Notes: generated by a model from the letters alone, not told the origin. Positions 53,827 through 64,000 are shown, counted from the first letter of the stretch. The stretch: 64,000 bases of DNA from Lepidodermella squamata (GCA_047495785.1 JBLDXI010000024.1:806001-870000), one strand, 5' to 3'. Translations and numbers: made by a program.

Positions 53827-54695
53827 CTAATTCTGATCGTGGTGCTCGCCGGAGTGCTGGTGGGAGTGCTCGCCAGAGTGTTCACCAGAGTGTTCACCGG
53901 AAATGTCGAAGTTTTCGGCGAATTCGATGGCGACCTCAGCGGCGACACGGAAAGCGTGCTGGCCAGGTCCGCATTCGGGGTGCTGTTCCCTGAAGACGTC
54001 CTCAGCAACGCTGAACTGGGCGTGAGCGCACTGGAGGAAGCCAACGACCTCTTCCCTGTTTTCGAAGTCCTCAGGCAGCTGGCAGTGGGGGCCAACGACC
54101 TTGTTGATGTCACAGCCGTGGAAGACGATGGCGTTCAGGGCGCCGGCAACGGACTGGACGACTCCAGCGTTGTCGGTGTTCTGGGCTGTAAATACATGGT
54201 CCATTACCGACTCGAGACTAAACAGAAAGTATTATACTTACCCTTGGCGAAGTGGTCAACAACTTCCTTGACGTGGCTGGCAACGCATTCGACGGCAGGG
54301 GTGAAGTCTTGCCTGTAAGTAACAAGATTCATCCATCATACGCGGAAGACGAAACAATCCAAAATATCATACTTGGCTTCGACCTCTTCCTCGATTTCCT
54401 TGGTCTCGCACTGGGCGAAGGCATCGTTATGGTTGAAAACTTCCTCCAAGATTTCGACGAAGATCACGTTGCCATCTAAACAATATAAGCCCGTTAATCA
54501 TGAGCGCAATTCTATGCTGGACAACTTACCGATTTGGTGGTCGTCGAATTCCTGAGAGTCGGGGATGAATTCACCGCTGTGGGAGTCGTCGCCGGATTCG
54601 TGGGCTCCAGTGTTGTTTCCGCTCTGGCGAGCGAAGGGACTGGCGCTGCAGGCGGCAACGCAGAACAGGAGGACGGCGAGCTTGAAAGAGGCCAT
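53827..54695 (-). CDS. Six-cysteine secreted protein with His/Glu/Ser/Gly tail, copy 1
   Basis: Four exons: 54530-54695, 54373-54475, 54242-54312 and 53827-54185, giving 232 residues. A signal peptide (FKLAVLLFCVAACSAS) is followed by an acidic Ser/His-rich linker. The core is predicted helical, with six cysteines in the contexts AQCET, VECVASH, FHGCDINK, GPHCQL, LQCAHAQ and PECGPG, all shared with copy 2 (55890-56574). The tail repeats GEHS four times and adds HQHSGEHH, a likely metal-binding (Zn, Cu or Ni) or pH-sensitive segment. The Cys count recalls odorant-binding and saposin folds but the spacing does not clearly fit either. No family was recognised. Confidence 0.72.
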
Positions 54696-54758
54696 GGCTT
54701 TGGTATATTCGAGATTGATTGCAAAAGGAATATGAATTTTTGAATGAGAAACGGCTTG

Positions 54759-54765
54759 TTATATA
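54759..54765 (-). promoter_or_regulatory. TATA box of six-cysteine gene 1
   Basis: On the minus strand GGGTATATAACAAG, 64 bp before the ATG. The paralogue has the matching context GGGTATAAAA. Confidence 0.55.
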
Positions 54766-55594
54766 CCCTCCACATACCTAGTTTTTTCTATTACTCACGG
54801 CTCCGCTTTTTATTCAGCTGCTGTTTTGATCGTTTTTTATTTGATTTAGGCGCTGCCGTTGGTTGAGATTTGGAGTTGGCTTGCCGAGGAGCCATTAATA
54901 ATTGCTAGTTGGGAAGAAAAGTTGCAATCTCGGATGCACTAGCCAGGGACAGCTGAAAAAACGATAACTATATCTTCTGGAATATTCACGTGAAATCGCC
55001 TAATCCGATAGCTGGAAAAGAGACTTTTGGCTCGTTCAGTTTGCTTAGGTTAGGTCAAGTGCAAAAAACGACATTGCAAAAAATGAAAAATAATTTCTGA
55101 AAAGATAAAAAAATGCTATACTGCCAGACTGCTGGTATTCAGTTTCGACGATAATTGATGAAAACTCATCCGTATAGTTTCGCGAGGAAAAATTTACTGC
55201 CGATTTTTTACTGGTCTAACGTCTAACGTCTAACGTATGACCATCAACGCGGGTTTCCAAGCGAAAAAATTGTAGTTATGACGGCTGAAATCAGCTCAGC
55301 TGCTAAATGCTACTAACTTCACAAGTACATACCATCCACCATTCGGCCATCTATTCGCCTCTATTCGCTTAGGGCATCCACTTCGGCTGAAATATCAGTC
55401 TGAGTGTGATGAATGAGATGAGATAGTAGAACCTTTGCTTTATTTTTCTTTTCTTTTTCTTTTCTTTTCTGTGTGAATATTAAGGTAGCCGAATTACGGG
55501 TATTAGTGTTGCAATAGCTTGAATATATGCTTGAAGACAAAATAGACCTAGGTACATTTCGAAGCGTTAGAAAATTTTCCTCCATCCCCAATTC
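54766..55594. other. Intergenic with small tandem repeats
   Basis: Three copies of a GTCTAAC unit near 55214-55234 and a pyrimidine run (TTTTCTTTTC type) near 55443-55469. No gene was seen. Confidence 0.45.
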
Positions 55595-55807
55595 ATGATT
55601 ATTCAGAACTTACTCAGAGCAATCCGCCTGCCTCGGAACGACATAAGCCGACGAAGCTTAACAATGACAAGTGTTCTTGTGCTGTTCCCTATAAGTCTTC
55701 TTCTCATTAACGTGAAATGTGGCTATTTCACAGTGACTCGAAGATCTCCGAGCGCTCCAATAAATCCGAATATAAATATATCCAAAATCCAAATAAATGA
55801 TGCTTGA
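55595..55807 (+). CDS. Possible small secreted or one-helix peptide
   Basis: An ATG opens 70 residues with a central hydrophobic stretch (TSVLVLFPISLLLINVKCG) and a short polar tail. An AATAAA sits at about 55792, before the stop. A secreted peptide starting at the internal MTSVL is possible, but the frame may be chance. Confidence 0.22.
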   Translation: MIIQNLLRAIRLPRNDISRRSLTMTSVLVLFPISLLLINVKCGYFTVTRRSPSAPINPNINISKIQINDA

Positions 55808-55889
55808 AACTATTATTTATTTCAAGTAAACATTATACTTCAAATGAGTACCCTCCACCTTTGTTCCTTTTAAAAAGTAGTTTTCATCC

Positions 55890-56574
55890 TTAATTCTTTC
55901 CGCCGTTGTTCTTCAGATGCTCTTCGCTAGCAATGTGGGCGGCGACAACGAAAGCGGCGTGGCCGCGGGCACACTCAGGGCTCTTGTCGTTTTCAATGGC
56001 ATGGATGGCGCACTGGAAGAATTCGCCCAAATCTTTACCATCGGACGGAGGCTTGCACTGATCTCCGACAACCTTGTTAAGGTCACAGTGGTTGAAGAAA
56101 AGGTCATTCAGAGCGCCAGCGACAGCGTTGACGACTTCCTCAGGAGTTGCATTGATAGCTGTTATTCACAAACGATCACATCAGTAAATGGCAATTGCGA
56201 CAGATATGTGTTTCTTACCCTTGGCGAATTCTGCGACACGTTCTGATGCATGCTGAGCAACGCATTGAACACCCTTGGTGTAATCATGGCTGTAAGAAAT
56301 AACAGGGGTTGAATGGTTTATGGCTCAAACTGCAAACTGCTTACTCTTTATCGATGGCATCGTTGACTTCAGGAGTTTCGCACTTCTGGAAAGCGCCATC
56401 GACGTTGAAGATACTATCCAGGAGTTGCATGAAAATCATGTTTCCATCGAGCGCGGGAGGATGCTCATCGCCAGAGTGAGGATGAGAGTCCTCCTCACCG
56501 CCGGTGTGACGGCCGAAAGGAGCGGCGCTGATGCAGGCAGCGGCAAAGATTAGAATTGCTATCTTGGAGAACAT
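55890..56574 (-). CDS. Six-cysteine secreted protein, copy 2
   Basis: Three exons: 56345-56574, 56219-56289 and 55890-56158, giving 189 residues. A signal peptide (KIAILIFAAACISAA) is followed by a His/Asp/Glu linker (DSHPHSGDEHP). The core aligns with copy 1: DGNMIFMQLLDSIFN, KCETPEV, VQCVAQH, FAKG, VAGALNDLFFNHCDLNKVVG, FQCAIHA and PECARGHAAF. All six cysteines are kept. The first two exons of copy 1 are continuous here, so one intron was gained or lost. The GEHS tail of copy 1 is missing; the C-terminus is short (HLKNNGGKN). The two genes are about 1.2 kb apart on the same strand. Confidence 0.72.
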
Positions 56575-56648
56575 GTTTCTTCTACTGTTTATGAAGTGTG
56601 ATTTAGTTAGAGATAAGGGTGATGAAAATCTGCGCCAATGACTGCACA

Positions 56649-56655
56649 TTTTATA
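56649..56655 (-). promoter_or_regulatory. TATA box of six-cysteine gene 2
   Basis: On the minus strand GGGTATAAAATG, 75 bp before the ATG. Confidence 0.6.
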
Positions 56656-56931
56656 CCCTGTCGCAACGGCAATTTACCAGGGCTATGTTTGATCAGCAGC
56701 ATAGTTTTTGAATGATTTGTCGTCGAGATTAGGTTCGTCTTTTATTTGAACAGTCAGACTTATGTGACAGTCAGAATTTCAGCTACATGAATCCTATCGA
56801 GAACATTCCATGCGCGAACTCTTGAGCGAGTCTTGTACGGGGGTGGTTGCATTTTAACCTGATTTATTGCAAACTAGAAACTTGTACAAGCTTATCATTA
56901 TTTTTGTTTCTTTCATCGCTTTCAGCAATTA

Positions 56932-59900
56932 TTGTCGCTATTCTTCTCCTCATCAAGAACTTTATGAGCAGCATCTCGCTCGATCTCATCAAACAGCTCG
57001 TGATCTGATTCCGAAAAGTCCTCTTCTGGAAATTTGTAAATGCCACCACTCTTTTATCAGGCAATGTAAGAAATAGGAATGACTTACGCATCTCTGTTTT
57101 CCAGACATAGCTTTCCTTCCGTCCCTTGACGAGGAAATGCACGATCCTGTAGATGATTTCTAGGATGCTTAGAGGAGTCGGCGCGTAGCACTTGTAGAAG
57201 GCGCTGCGAACCGAGACAAAATAATTGAATTGCGAAACTTTTATCGAACTCTCCAGCGTTTTGTCGACGATTGCAGCCAAGCTATACAATCCACTCTCTC
57301 ACGTTTGTTCGAATAATCAGTAATAAATCACTCACTTGGCCAACAGCATGTTCATCCAAGCAACATTAGTGCAGAAAACGTAAACCATGAAAAGAATGAC
57401 GGCAACAGCATTTCGCTGGGTACAGTTTGGGTCATCCTCTTCGCCATCACTCAGGGTCTTTTGCGCAAGTAAACTGGAATTCAAGTACTCGGCTGCTTTG
57501 GCGTAGACTGGATTGATCTTAGCCTTGCAGGTTCCTTCAACCATTTCGCGATCTGCATCTAAGCCAACGAAGAATAAGTTCCAAAATCTGTCGTAAATGA
57601 CTCGAAGGACGAGATCAACAAAAGCAACTGCTTTGTCCATAGTTCTGTCGGGATTCATCAATGCGTAAATTGGAGTTGCGAAGGTCACGAGCATTAGCAA
57701 GTAAATGATTAGGAAATAAACGACGGTGGGAAACTAATGAATAACAGCTCATAAAGTTAAGGATTTTCGAAATTCAAATTTCAAACCATTTTAGTTAGGG
57801 TAACAACTATAACACCCATTTCTTGGGACAAATAGAATCCTCTGAAGGTTCGAGTCCATGCCATTAAACAAGCCAAAGCGTAAGTTGTTTTCGGGACAAC
57901 ATAGAAATCATTCTCCAGGTATAGCCTTATCAACGAAAAATATATTTCAAAATACAGAATATTGAAAATTCAACCTCGTAACTAATGAAGAAGTGATAAA
58001 TGCTGAGAAAAGGACTGGGGCTATGCACATGTGGAAGTCCGCGGTGTTGATGTTGAATGGATTAAATCGAGGGAGAACTTCGCGGCAAAATATCAGAATG
58101 CCTCTCTTCCACGGGATCTTGCTTTTCGCTATCAGGACGACATCTTGCCCAGTGTTCTAATATAAGTAAAGTCTTCAAATGAGTTCAACTCGATAGTTTC
58201 AACTCACCTCGAATAAAATTTCCAGAATAATGCATGCAGACCATATAAGGATTGTTATTTCGGCCCAAGACACTTCGGATTCAAGCCGGCCCTTGAGTAT
58301 GAACCACGTAAATAGCATCAAAAATACGCCATACGATATTGCGTGAACAAAATATCTACAAATAGGGCTGCTATATAGCAGAATGTAGCTTCGAAAAAAT
58401 TGTCCAAGACGCCGAAGAGTGGGCTTATAGGGCTTCCATTTGATGCCAGCAGCGGCAGAGCTTGGAATGAATTTCACATTGAAGATGAAGAGCAAGGGTA
58501 ACAAAACACTCAAGACCACCTTTTAAACATTTGACAATTCAATCAGAGTTGCAGAATGCAATAATTGTATTACCTGGAAAGGACTTGTGAAGATAACAAT
58601 TCTTCCGTACCAAATTTGCTGCATTGTCAGTTGCACTGCTGGTTGAGCGACAAAGCCCCTACGTTTCCCGTAATTCGCTAATTCAAGTACAGTTCTATCC
58701 TGCCAAGTCGGCATCCTTCTCCTCAACAGTTTGTGTGTATAGTCAGGTTGGTTCCGATGGCACAGTTTTAGTACCGATTTAGCTCTACCGTGCCAGTCCC
58801 TGAATCCACAATCACAGTTGAATTATTCAACATTTAAGCCTGAAAGTACATACTTGGATTCAGCTTTGTACATTTCGGCCAAATCTGTCAGATTTCGCTC
58901 TTTGGCTCTGATGGAGAGAGATTTCAGGAATGTCGATGCCATCAGCGCTGTACCGATGAGATCTCGCCCATCGTGCCATATGTTCAAAGCGAACTCGCGA
59001 TGGTTCATCAAAAGTTGTAACAAGAACAGATCGCGGTACCTTGTAATGTAAAATTCCCCTGAAGTATGATCAAACATGTCGAAAGATTCGATGTCATCAT
59101 CAGAATTGGCCTCGCGATTTGAGAGAAATAAAGTATGACGACGCGCATGGTACAAGCTTTCATCGAATGGGTTCCCCATCATGCAGCCAAAGCTTTTGGC
59201 AAGGCTCTCACCAATAACTTTGAAAGTCAAGGATCGCTCAATGAGAGCTGATTTGGCCATATCAGCCAAGCGTTTTTCTTCTCCTTGGAGGTCAAATAAG
59301 ACGAACCCCATTGCCCTGGCAATATCGCGATATTTCCTCCCTCTCTGTGATCCACCTGAATTGTCCTGTAAGAAGGTAATAGATTAATTTGCACAGATTA
59401 TTCATAGAGCTTACTCGAAGGAAGTTCGTTATATTTGCATAAATATGGCCTTTAACTCTTGACAAAGTTAGAAATTCCTCCGGATTGATTAGCTTGAAAT
59501 CGCGGAGAAGGGAGAAAAATTCCCATTGACCATTCTCAATTGCTGCAAGCATCATTTTCGCTGCAGCATGACCGGCTCTTGGGTTCTGCTCAATTTCGTC
59601 AATTTTCTCCCTCAAAATACGCTCAGCCATATCGCAGCGATTCCACTGGCACGCAAGAGACAGCATGCGAACGTCATCGAACTTGTCAGAGTCAAATATG
59701 GCCCCGAGAAGTTCTTTATCTAAGCTTGCCATCTGGTCATCATCAAACACATCCACTATCCGGATCTGAAAGAAAATAGATGTTGGAAACGTATAAAATG
59801 GTGGAAGAACATTCCAACCAGCTGTTTGTCCCTCACGCAATGCTTTATGATGGCGATTTCGTTACTGATATCGTCCTCCTCAAAAGTTTTGAATGGAGCC

Positions 59901-61138
59901 TTGGCTTTAAGTGAGGCGATCATTTTCTTGAAAATCGCATGTTCTGATATCAGTTTTGTCAGCTCTCCATCGCTTGATTCCTTCCCGTGCATCATGTCGT
60001 AGGCATATGCTAAAATGTCAGCAGCGCCTCCGAATCCTTTTAGCAGAAGAGCTGGGCTTTTGACAACACCACCAACGCACATTTCGACAGCTTTGAGAAC
60101 GCGAGGACTTCCACCGATTACCAGAGTTACGTAAGGCAGGCCTTTCTCGTCGTCGCCTTTCAGCTTCGATTGACACATGTAGTCAATGAACTCCATTCGG
60201 AACAGCTGCTCCTCATCGTACAGGGGCTGAAGGGTTCCGTTATCAATGAGAAGGATGAAGTTGTGCCCCGCGTTCAGCTGGCTCAGTCTTCTATCTCGCA
60301 CCCCCATTCGGTAACAACTCGGCCGGTCGACGTTGATCGGCGATTCAAAGCATTCAGTGTTGTCCAACATTCTGAACGGAGCAATCGCCAGGCATGTTGG
60401 ATTCGACCCTAATCGACGAGCCTTCGCGCAAGAATTCCCGACCAGTTTAGCGACACCTTGATTCAACCCGTTAGTGACCAGCCATGCATTTGCGTTCGTG
60501 GCAGCGCGTGTTATTGCTTCGTGAAATTTTGTAATCATTCGATCACTTGCGCCGACTAGGTCCGTGTGCCAACCGATGATGTCGATGATGACATTTGGTC
60601 GATGCATATCCCACATTTTCGGGGAAAGCATCAGGTTGGTGAGCTCTTCAAAGTACTCAGATTTGTCACTGATCTCTCTGATAACAGGTGGATGCAAATC
60701 GAAGTTGTCTAATCCTCTGATTCTAGCAAACCAAGCTTCGCCGTGGTGTCTAGCTGATCGATTGCCGGATTCCTCATGAAACTGCAGGACACCAGTTGAC
60801 ACGTGATTCGAAAAGTTGGAAGTGTGATCCGATTTCTTTCTACCACAGATACAAACCCCTCCATCAGTCCTAGAAAAATAATAGCGAAAATGTGAAAAAT
60901 GAGAGTTTTTAAAAGGTTATTACGTCGTCTCGATTGGTAAAGCAGAACATTCCACTCTTAGCCATGAAATCCCTTCGCTTGACGGAATAAACTGCGTGCA
61001 CTCTTCTAGACGGAAAATGTCCTTTGACAGATGCTCTGAAGCAGTCCTCAATCGTGTTGGCTGTTAAGGAAAACCACTGTTAACGCTTAAAATCTCAGGT
61101 AAATTACAACTTACATTCATTATTTTTCCTGTCAACAT
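56932..61138 (-). CDS. TRPM-type cation channel
   Basis: Twelve exons in order: 61115-61138, 60924-61060, 59819-60869, 59415-59765, 58856-59365, 58574-58799, 58208-58519, 57975-58156, 57787-57925, 57336-57733, 57088-57293 and 56932-57025. Total 3630 bases, 1209 residues. The N-terminal TRPM homology region is clear: CICGRKKSDH, VIIDIIGWHTD, AWLVTNGLNQGVAKLVG, LLIDNGTLQPLYDEE, VTLVIGG and KGFGGAADILAYAYD (SLOG-like nucleotide/ligand domain, about residues 80-350). Ankyrin-like helical repeats follow, then TWQDRTVLELANYGKRR and VQLTMQQIWYG before the helices. The pore region lies in exon 10 (RFWNLFFVGLDADRE), with two outer Cys. S6 ends NMLLA. The C-tail is short with no coiled coil or kinase domain. 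It should carry Ca2+/Mg2+ or monovalent cations. The first exon (MLTGKIMN) is the least certain. Confidence 0.88.
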
Positions 61139-61498
61139 TTGCAGCAGTTGTTGTTTTTGGCACACCACTATAAACTATTCCGTTACTATCAGAGATTTTG
61201 AGATGGAATGTTTTCATGAAGGCGAAACAACAAAGCAGCCTTACTGATAACGTAATCCGCGTGATACAACTCCGTGTATGACTCGCTCTCATTTTGTACC
61301 ATTAGGACACCCTGGCCTTTCTCACCGATAGTCACCCTCGAGTCATAAATTATGATTAATTTGCAGTGTACATAAGTTTCGTGCGTTCCAATGCATATAC
61401 ATTACATCTAAAGTCACAACACCGGTTTATTGTTGCTAGGTAATAATACGACTCAAGGTAAGGATAAGGTAAAGATTTATATAAAAATTGTGACCGGC
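61139..61498. other. Intergenic between TRPM gene and LTR element
   Basis: No gene was seen; the open frame at 61104-61292 is largely the wrong frame over the TRPM first exon. Confidence 0.4.
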
Positions 61499-61691
61499 GG
61501 TCACTTGGCTGGCACGTGCCCGTCGCTGCACCCGTGCCAAGGGACCACCTGTCGCATCCCGCCAACCCGGAGTCGCGTGCCCTCAGGTTATATAAACTGG
61601 CCCTATGTGGCCCTGAAGGACAGTTATCTAGTTGCTACGAATAAAGCTGTTTGGTTGCTATTTTGTGTTAGTTAAACCGGGGACCCTCACA
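61499..61691 (+). repeat. 5' long terminal repeat of a Ty3/gypsy-type retrotransposon
   Basis: About 193 bp with the expected ends: TGTGACC at the start and CTCACA at the end, so the outer five bases (TGTGA / TCACA) form the usual inverted repeat. TATAAA at 61591 and AATAAA at 61640 provide promoter and polyadenylation signals. The matching 3' LTR lies outside the window, so the boundaries are inferred. Confidence 0.7.
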
Positions 61692-61692
61692 C

Positions 61693-61710
61693 TGGCACCG
61701 AGACCCGGAA
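61693..61710 (+). other. Primer-binding site of the LTR element
   Basis: TGGCACCGAGACCCGGAA begins one base after the LTR end; TGG is the complement of a tRNA CCA end. The tRNA was not identified. Confidence 0.6.
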
Positions 61711-61780
61711 GTTGACTGTAATCGTAGCAATTTTTTTTCTCTTTACTTGGTTGATTAAGGTTGAAGGTTGATAAAGGTTG

Positions 61781-62848
61781 ATGGCTAGCTTTCAAGGAGC
61801 TACGCTGAAAACCCTGCCCACGGAGGATTCGACCATTCCTCAGGTTGGAAAATTCGTGCTTGGCAGGCAAACGCTCACGGATTTCTTAATTGAAGCCGAG
61901 AGTGTGTGGTTGGCGCGCAAGGTCCCGCCTTTGGCGTGGATAAATGCGCTAAGGTTGGCACTCCCTGGCCAGCTCATGCTGGACATGGACCGCATAATGG
62001 TTGACGTCGACCCTCGTACTGCGTCGTACGAGACGGTCAAAAGAGCGCTGATCAAGGCGGTTGACAAGCCACCCACGAAGGAAGAACTCATCACGAAGGC
62101 GGCGACAATCAAGCAAAAGCAGAAGCAGCCGGTTGACGAACTGATCCGCGAGGTCAGGTTGTTTGGCGAGAAGTTGGTTGAACTAGAGGTGCCGCAAGCG
62201 CAAGTCGACGGGCACATGGTCGAGACACTGCGCCGAGCGCTCGCATGCCAGCGCACGCAAGAGAAACTCGCCCGGAAGGTGGTCGCAGGCACTCTAACGT
62301 GGGAAGCCGCGTGTGAGATCGCCAGAAGCCAGGAGAAGGTCGCTGAGAGCATGTCAGAAGTCAACGCCAGGACGGCGAGGGACGAGGAGTTGGAGAAATT
62401 ACGCAGCATGGTGACTGACCTGGGGTCAAAACTGCAAGCCCTGGCAGACACGAAGTCGAAGGACCAGGAGCTGATCGCGTTTCAAGACGTGAAGATTCAA
62501 CAACTTAGCCAGCTCTTACACGTCGCGCAGCAAACGAGTCGCCAGCCAATCAATTCGAACGTGGGCGCTTGGGGCGGGCCAAGTCCCAGACCGCAGCCGG
62601 AAAGCGCCAACAGGCAGCCACCAGGCACGGCGCCGGGTAGACCGACAACAAGGAGCGCGAGCAACAACAAGCCGGTCTCGGCAACGCCAAGTCGCAATTT
62701 CACAGGTTGTTACGCCTGTCGATATCAAGGTCACGTCGCGCAATACTGCCCGACCACCAAGGAAGGAGCACCGATGGACTCGTGCTACGGTTGTGGGGAG
62801 CCTGGTCACGTTCGTCGTGACTGCCCCAAGCCGAACCAAAATTTGTGA
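61781..62848 (+). CDS. gag: Gag polyprotein of the LTR element
   Basis: 355 residues from MASFQGATLK. The first 200 residues are helical, like a capsid region (WINALRLALPGQLML, EELITKAATIKQKQ). A coiled-coil-like segment and a Pro/Ser/Asn linker follow. Two CCHC zinc knuckles near the C-terminus have the exact spacing C-x2-C-x4-H-x4-C (CYACRYQGHVAQYC and CYGCGEPGHVRRDC); these bind the RNA genome. The frame ends in TGA at 62846-62848, directly after an A AAT TTG heptamer, and the next gene continues in the -1 frame. Confidence 0.9.
   Translation: MASFQGATLKTLPTEDSTIPQVGKFVLGRQTLTDFLIEAESVWLARKVPPLAWINALRLALPGQLMLDMDRIMVDVDPRTASYETVKRALIKAVDKPPTKEELITKAATIKQKQKQPVDELIREVRLFGEKLVELEVPQAQVDGHMVETLRRALACQRTQEKLARKVVAGTLTWEAACEIARSQEKVAESMSEVNARTARDEELEKLRSMVTDLGSKLQALADTKSKDQELIAFQDVKIQQLSQLLHVAQQTSRQPINSNVGAWGGPSPRPQPESANRQPPGTAPGRPTTRSASNNKPVSATPSRNFTGCYACRYQGHVAQYCPTTKEGAPMDSCYGCGEPGHVRRDCPKPNQNL
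62839..62845 (+). promoter_or_regulatory. Probable -1 ribosomal frameshift site (A AAT TTG) at the gag stop
   Basis: In the gag frame the heptamer reads A AAT TTG and is followed at once by TGA. Slipping back one base gives AAA TTT then the pol frame, which is open from here on. Confidence 0.65.
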
Positions 62849-64000
62849 AGAAGGCCCAGCAAGCCAAGGCGGGCGCTGGACCGAAGTTGGCGGGTTCAGC
62901 GCAGAAGATGGAGGAGAAGAAGGTTGAAGAGGTTGAAGGTAGAATGAAAGCAGCTGAGGTTGACAATAAGGTTGTAAATAACGGCTGGAGTGACAAATTT
63001 CCAAGAAATTTCAGTGGTTGTGTGGTAAGAAAGCTCAAGGATGGTAAATACGTCTACGCGTTAGGTGACGGCTTCAAGTGCGTTCCTTCGGATACATTCC
63101 TGGCAGTAAACGTGCTCATGAAGAACGGTCAGAAAGTCCTGACGTTGGTAGATTGCGGCTCTACGATGTCTCTGGTTAGCGAGGAGGTGGCAAAGGCGTT
63201 CAACTTGTCCGTCACCAAAGCCATCACTTACAAGCTGACCACGGCAGACAGTGGCCGTTTGAACACGATGGGTTGCGGAGAGGTGGACTTTCATCTTGGA
63301 AATTTGAAGTTCAGCCAAAATGTTCAGGTAGTTAAAAATCTCAGCTGCGGGTTGTTGCTGGGCCTTGATTTTCTCATCAGGAATCGGGCAATGGTTGATT
63401 TCCATGAAGGCAGGATCATTTTTCAGAACCGTCATAGCAGCAGCTGGAGCGTTCAGATGCCTAAGGTTGAGAAACACGGAAACGTCATGACCGTGCTCAA
63501 TGCAGAAATAGGGTGGGAGCAACCGGCTCTACCTTACCTGCGCAAAAGGTCGGAAGAATGGTTCCAGGATTGCGAAGACGACGAGCCACGAGAAGAAGGT
63601 GAAGATGATAGCGCACTATTTCCACCAGACGGGTCGAAGGTTGAAGACTTCAGCGCGGTTGAAGTAGGTAGCGAGATATCGGACGAGGCCAAGGCAAAGC
63701 TGTTCAAGCTGATTGGGGACTACAGCGACTGTTTCTCGTTCGACGGCAAGGTTAAAGAGACCAAGTCGGCAACGTTTTCGATCAAGATAACGAACCCAGC
63801 AGCAAAACCGGTCAAGGCCGAGCCGCGAAGGCGGTCCGAGAAAGACCAAGAATTCATCGCCAAGAAGTTCAAGCAACTGGAAGAACAAGGAATTGTCGTC
63901 AAAACAAACACACCCTGGATAAGCGAGGTTGTACTCGAAAAGACGAAGGATCCGGAGAATCCTAGGGTAGCAATCGATTTGACGCCGATCAACGATTTGA
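62842..64000 (+). CDS. pol: Pol polyprotein (protease and start of reverse transcriptase), partial
   Basis: The frame is open from the gag stop to the window end (386 codons) with no stop. A Lys/Glu/Ala-rich linker leads to an aspartic protease: the active-site loop is LVDCGSTMSLVS, a Cys variant of the usual D-S/T-G, and the second strand is LLLGLDFLIRNRA. A further acidic linker leads to the N-terminal part of a Ty3-type reverse transcriptase: SDYSDCFS-like hinge, PRRRSEKDQEFI, LEEQGIVVKTNTPWISEVV and PRVAIDLTPIND at the edge. RNase H and integrase would lie beyond the window. Confidence 0.88.

Larger units (their letters stand above)
61499..64000 (+). mobile_element. Ty3/gypsy-like LTR retrotransposon, 5' part (runs off the window)
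   Basis: The order is LTR, primer-binding site, gag with two zinc knuckles, then a protease and the start of reverse transcriptase. All coding parts in view are uninterrupted, so the copy may be recent. The rest of pol, any later gene and the 3' LTR lie beyond position 64000. It is inserted about 360 bp upstream of the TRPM gene's first exon, in the opposite orientation. Confidence 0.85.

Noticed and set aside
53719-54318. A 199-residue open frame on the plus strand.
   Set aside because: It is antisense to the six-cysteine gene, whose exons have a signal peptide, conserved cysteines and a paralogue.
53827-56574. Six-cysteine pair as odorant-binding proteins or saposins.
   Set aside because: Cys count fits, but the short C-x3-C and C-x8-C spacings of odorant-binding proteins, or the saposin pattern, are not seen.
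61104-61292. The 62-codon frame upstream as the TRPM first exon.
   Set aside because: Its splice phase does not fit exon 2. A short ATG exon at 61115-61138 in another frame does, and gives an exact multiple of three overall.
1-64000. CRISPR arrays, rRNA genes, tRNA genes and bacterial operons.
   Set aside because: No regularly spaced repeats, rRNA blocks or convincing tRNA boxes were seen; the gene structure is eukaryotic throughout.

Overview
The window is nuclear DNA of a small-genome animal. Genes are split by many short introns (about 50-60 bp, GT-AG, acceptors mostly TTTCAG or TTTTAG), several have TATA boxes about 30 bp before the likely mRNA start, and AATAAA signals follow stops. The gene set is metazoan: Na,K-ATPase beta subunits, a two-pore K+ channel, a TRPM-type channel, Ly6 proteins, chitin-binding and laminin-G domains, a homeodomain and a cytochrome P450. 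Intron style, chitin-binding domains and the many tandem local families suggest an ecdysozoan (nematode or tardigrade like), but the sequence alone does not settle the species. Exon chains given here were assembled by hand from splice signals and paralogue alignment; each stated total coding length is a multiple of three.

Layout. 0-13 kb: a small two-helix membrane protein, then four head-to-tail genes for secreted proteins resembling Dictyostelium DD3-3, with 6, 8, 7 and 4 exons. 13.9-16.4 kb: a cytochrome P450 and a GPI-type Ly6 protein. 17-27 kb: four minus-strand genes of an unrecognised 8-transmembrane (4+4 repeat) family, interrupted by a plus-strand pair (a His/Cys-rich protein and an atypical homeodomain protein) and a two-module Ly6 receptor-like protein. 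28-31.5 kb: two tandem Na,K-ATPase beta genes, duplicated as a unit of about 1.9 kb and sharing a 259 bp identical stretch. 32-36 kb: a fragment resembling the start of a K2P channel, a 5'-truncated LINE with a 14 bp target-site duplication, and a complete K2P channel. 36-42 kb: four small secreted proteins of one new-looking family (C...C...QPFYLWA), with a Myb/SANT-like gene among them. 42-50 kb: a Golgi glycosyltransferase-like gene, a four-exon membrane protein, a peritrophin/LamG secreted protein, another 8TM gene and a basic His-rich secreted protein. 49-52.6 kb: two unknown intracellular genes and a pair of 4TM genes of the 8TM family. 53.8-56.6 kb: two paralogous six-cysteine secreted proteins with His/Gly/Glu/Ser-rich segments. 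56.9-61.1 kb: a 12-exon TRPM channel. 61.5 kb to the end: the 5' part of a Ty3/gypsy-type LTR retrotransposon (LTR, primer-binding site, gag, a probable -1 frameshift site, start of pol).

The best candidates for undescribed biology are the 8TM/4TM minus-strand family, the QPFYLWA peptide family, the six-cysteine pair and the variable-intron DD3-3-like array.
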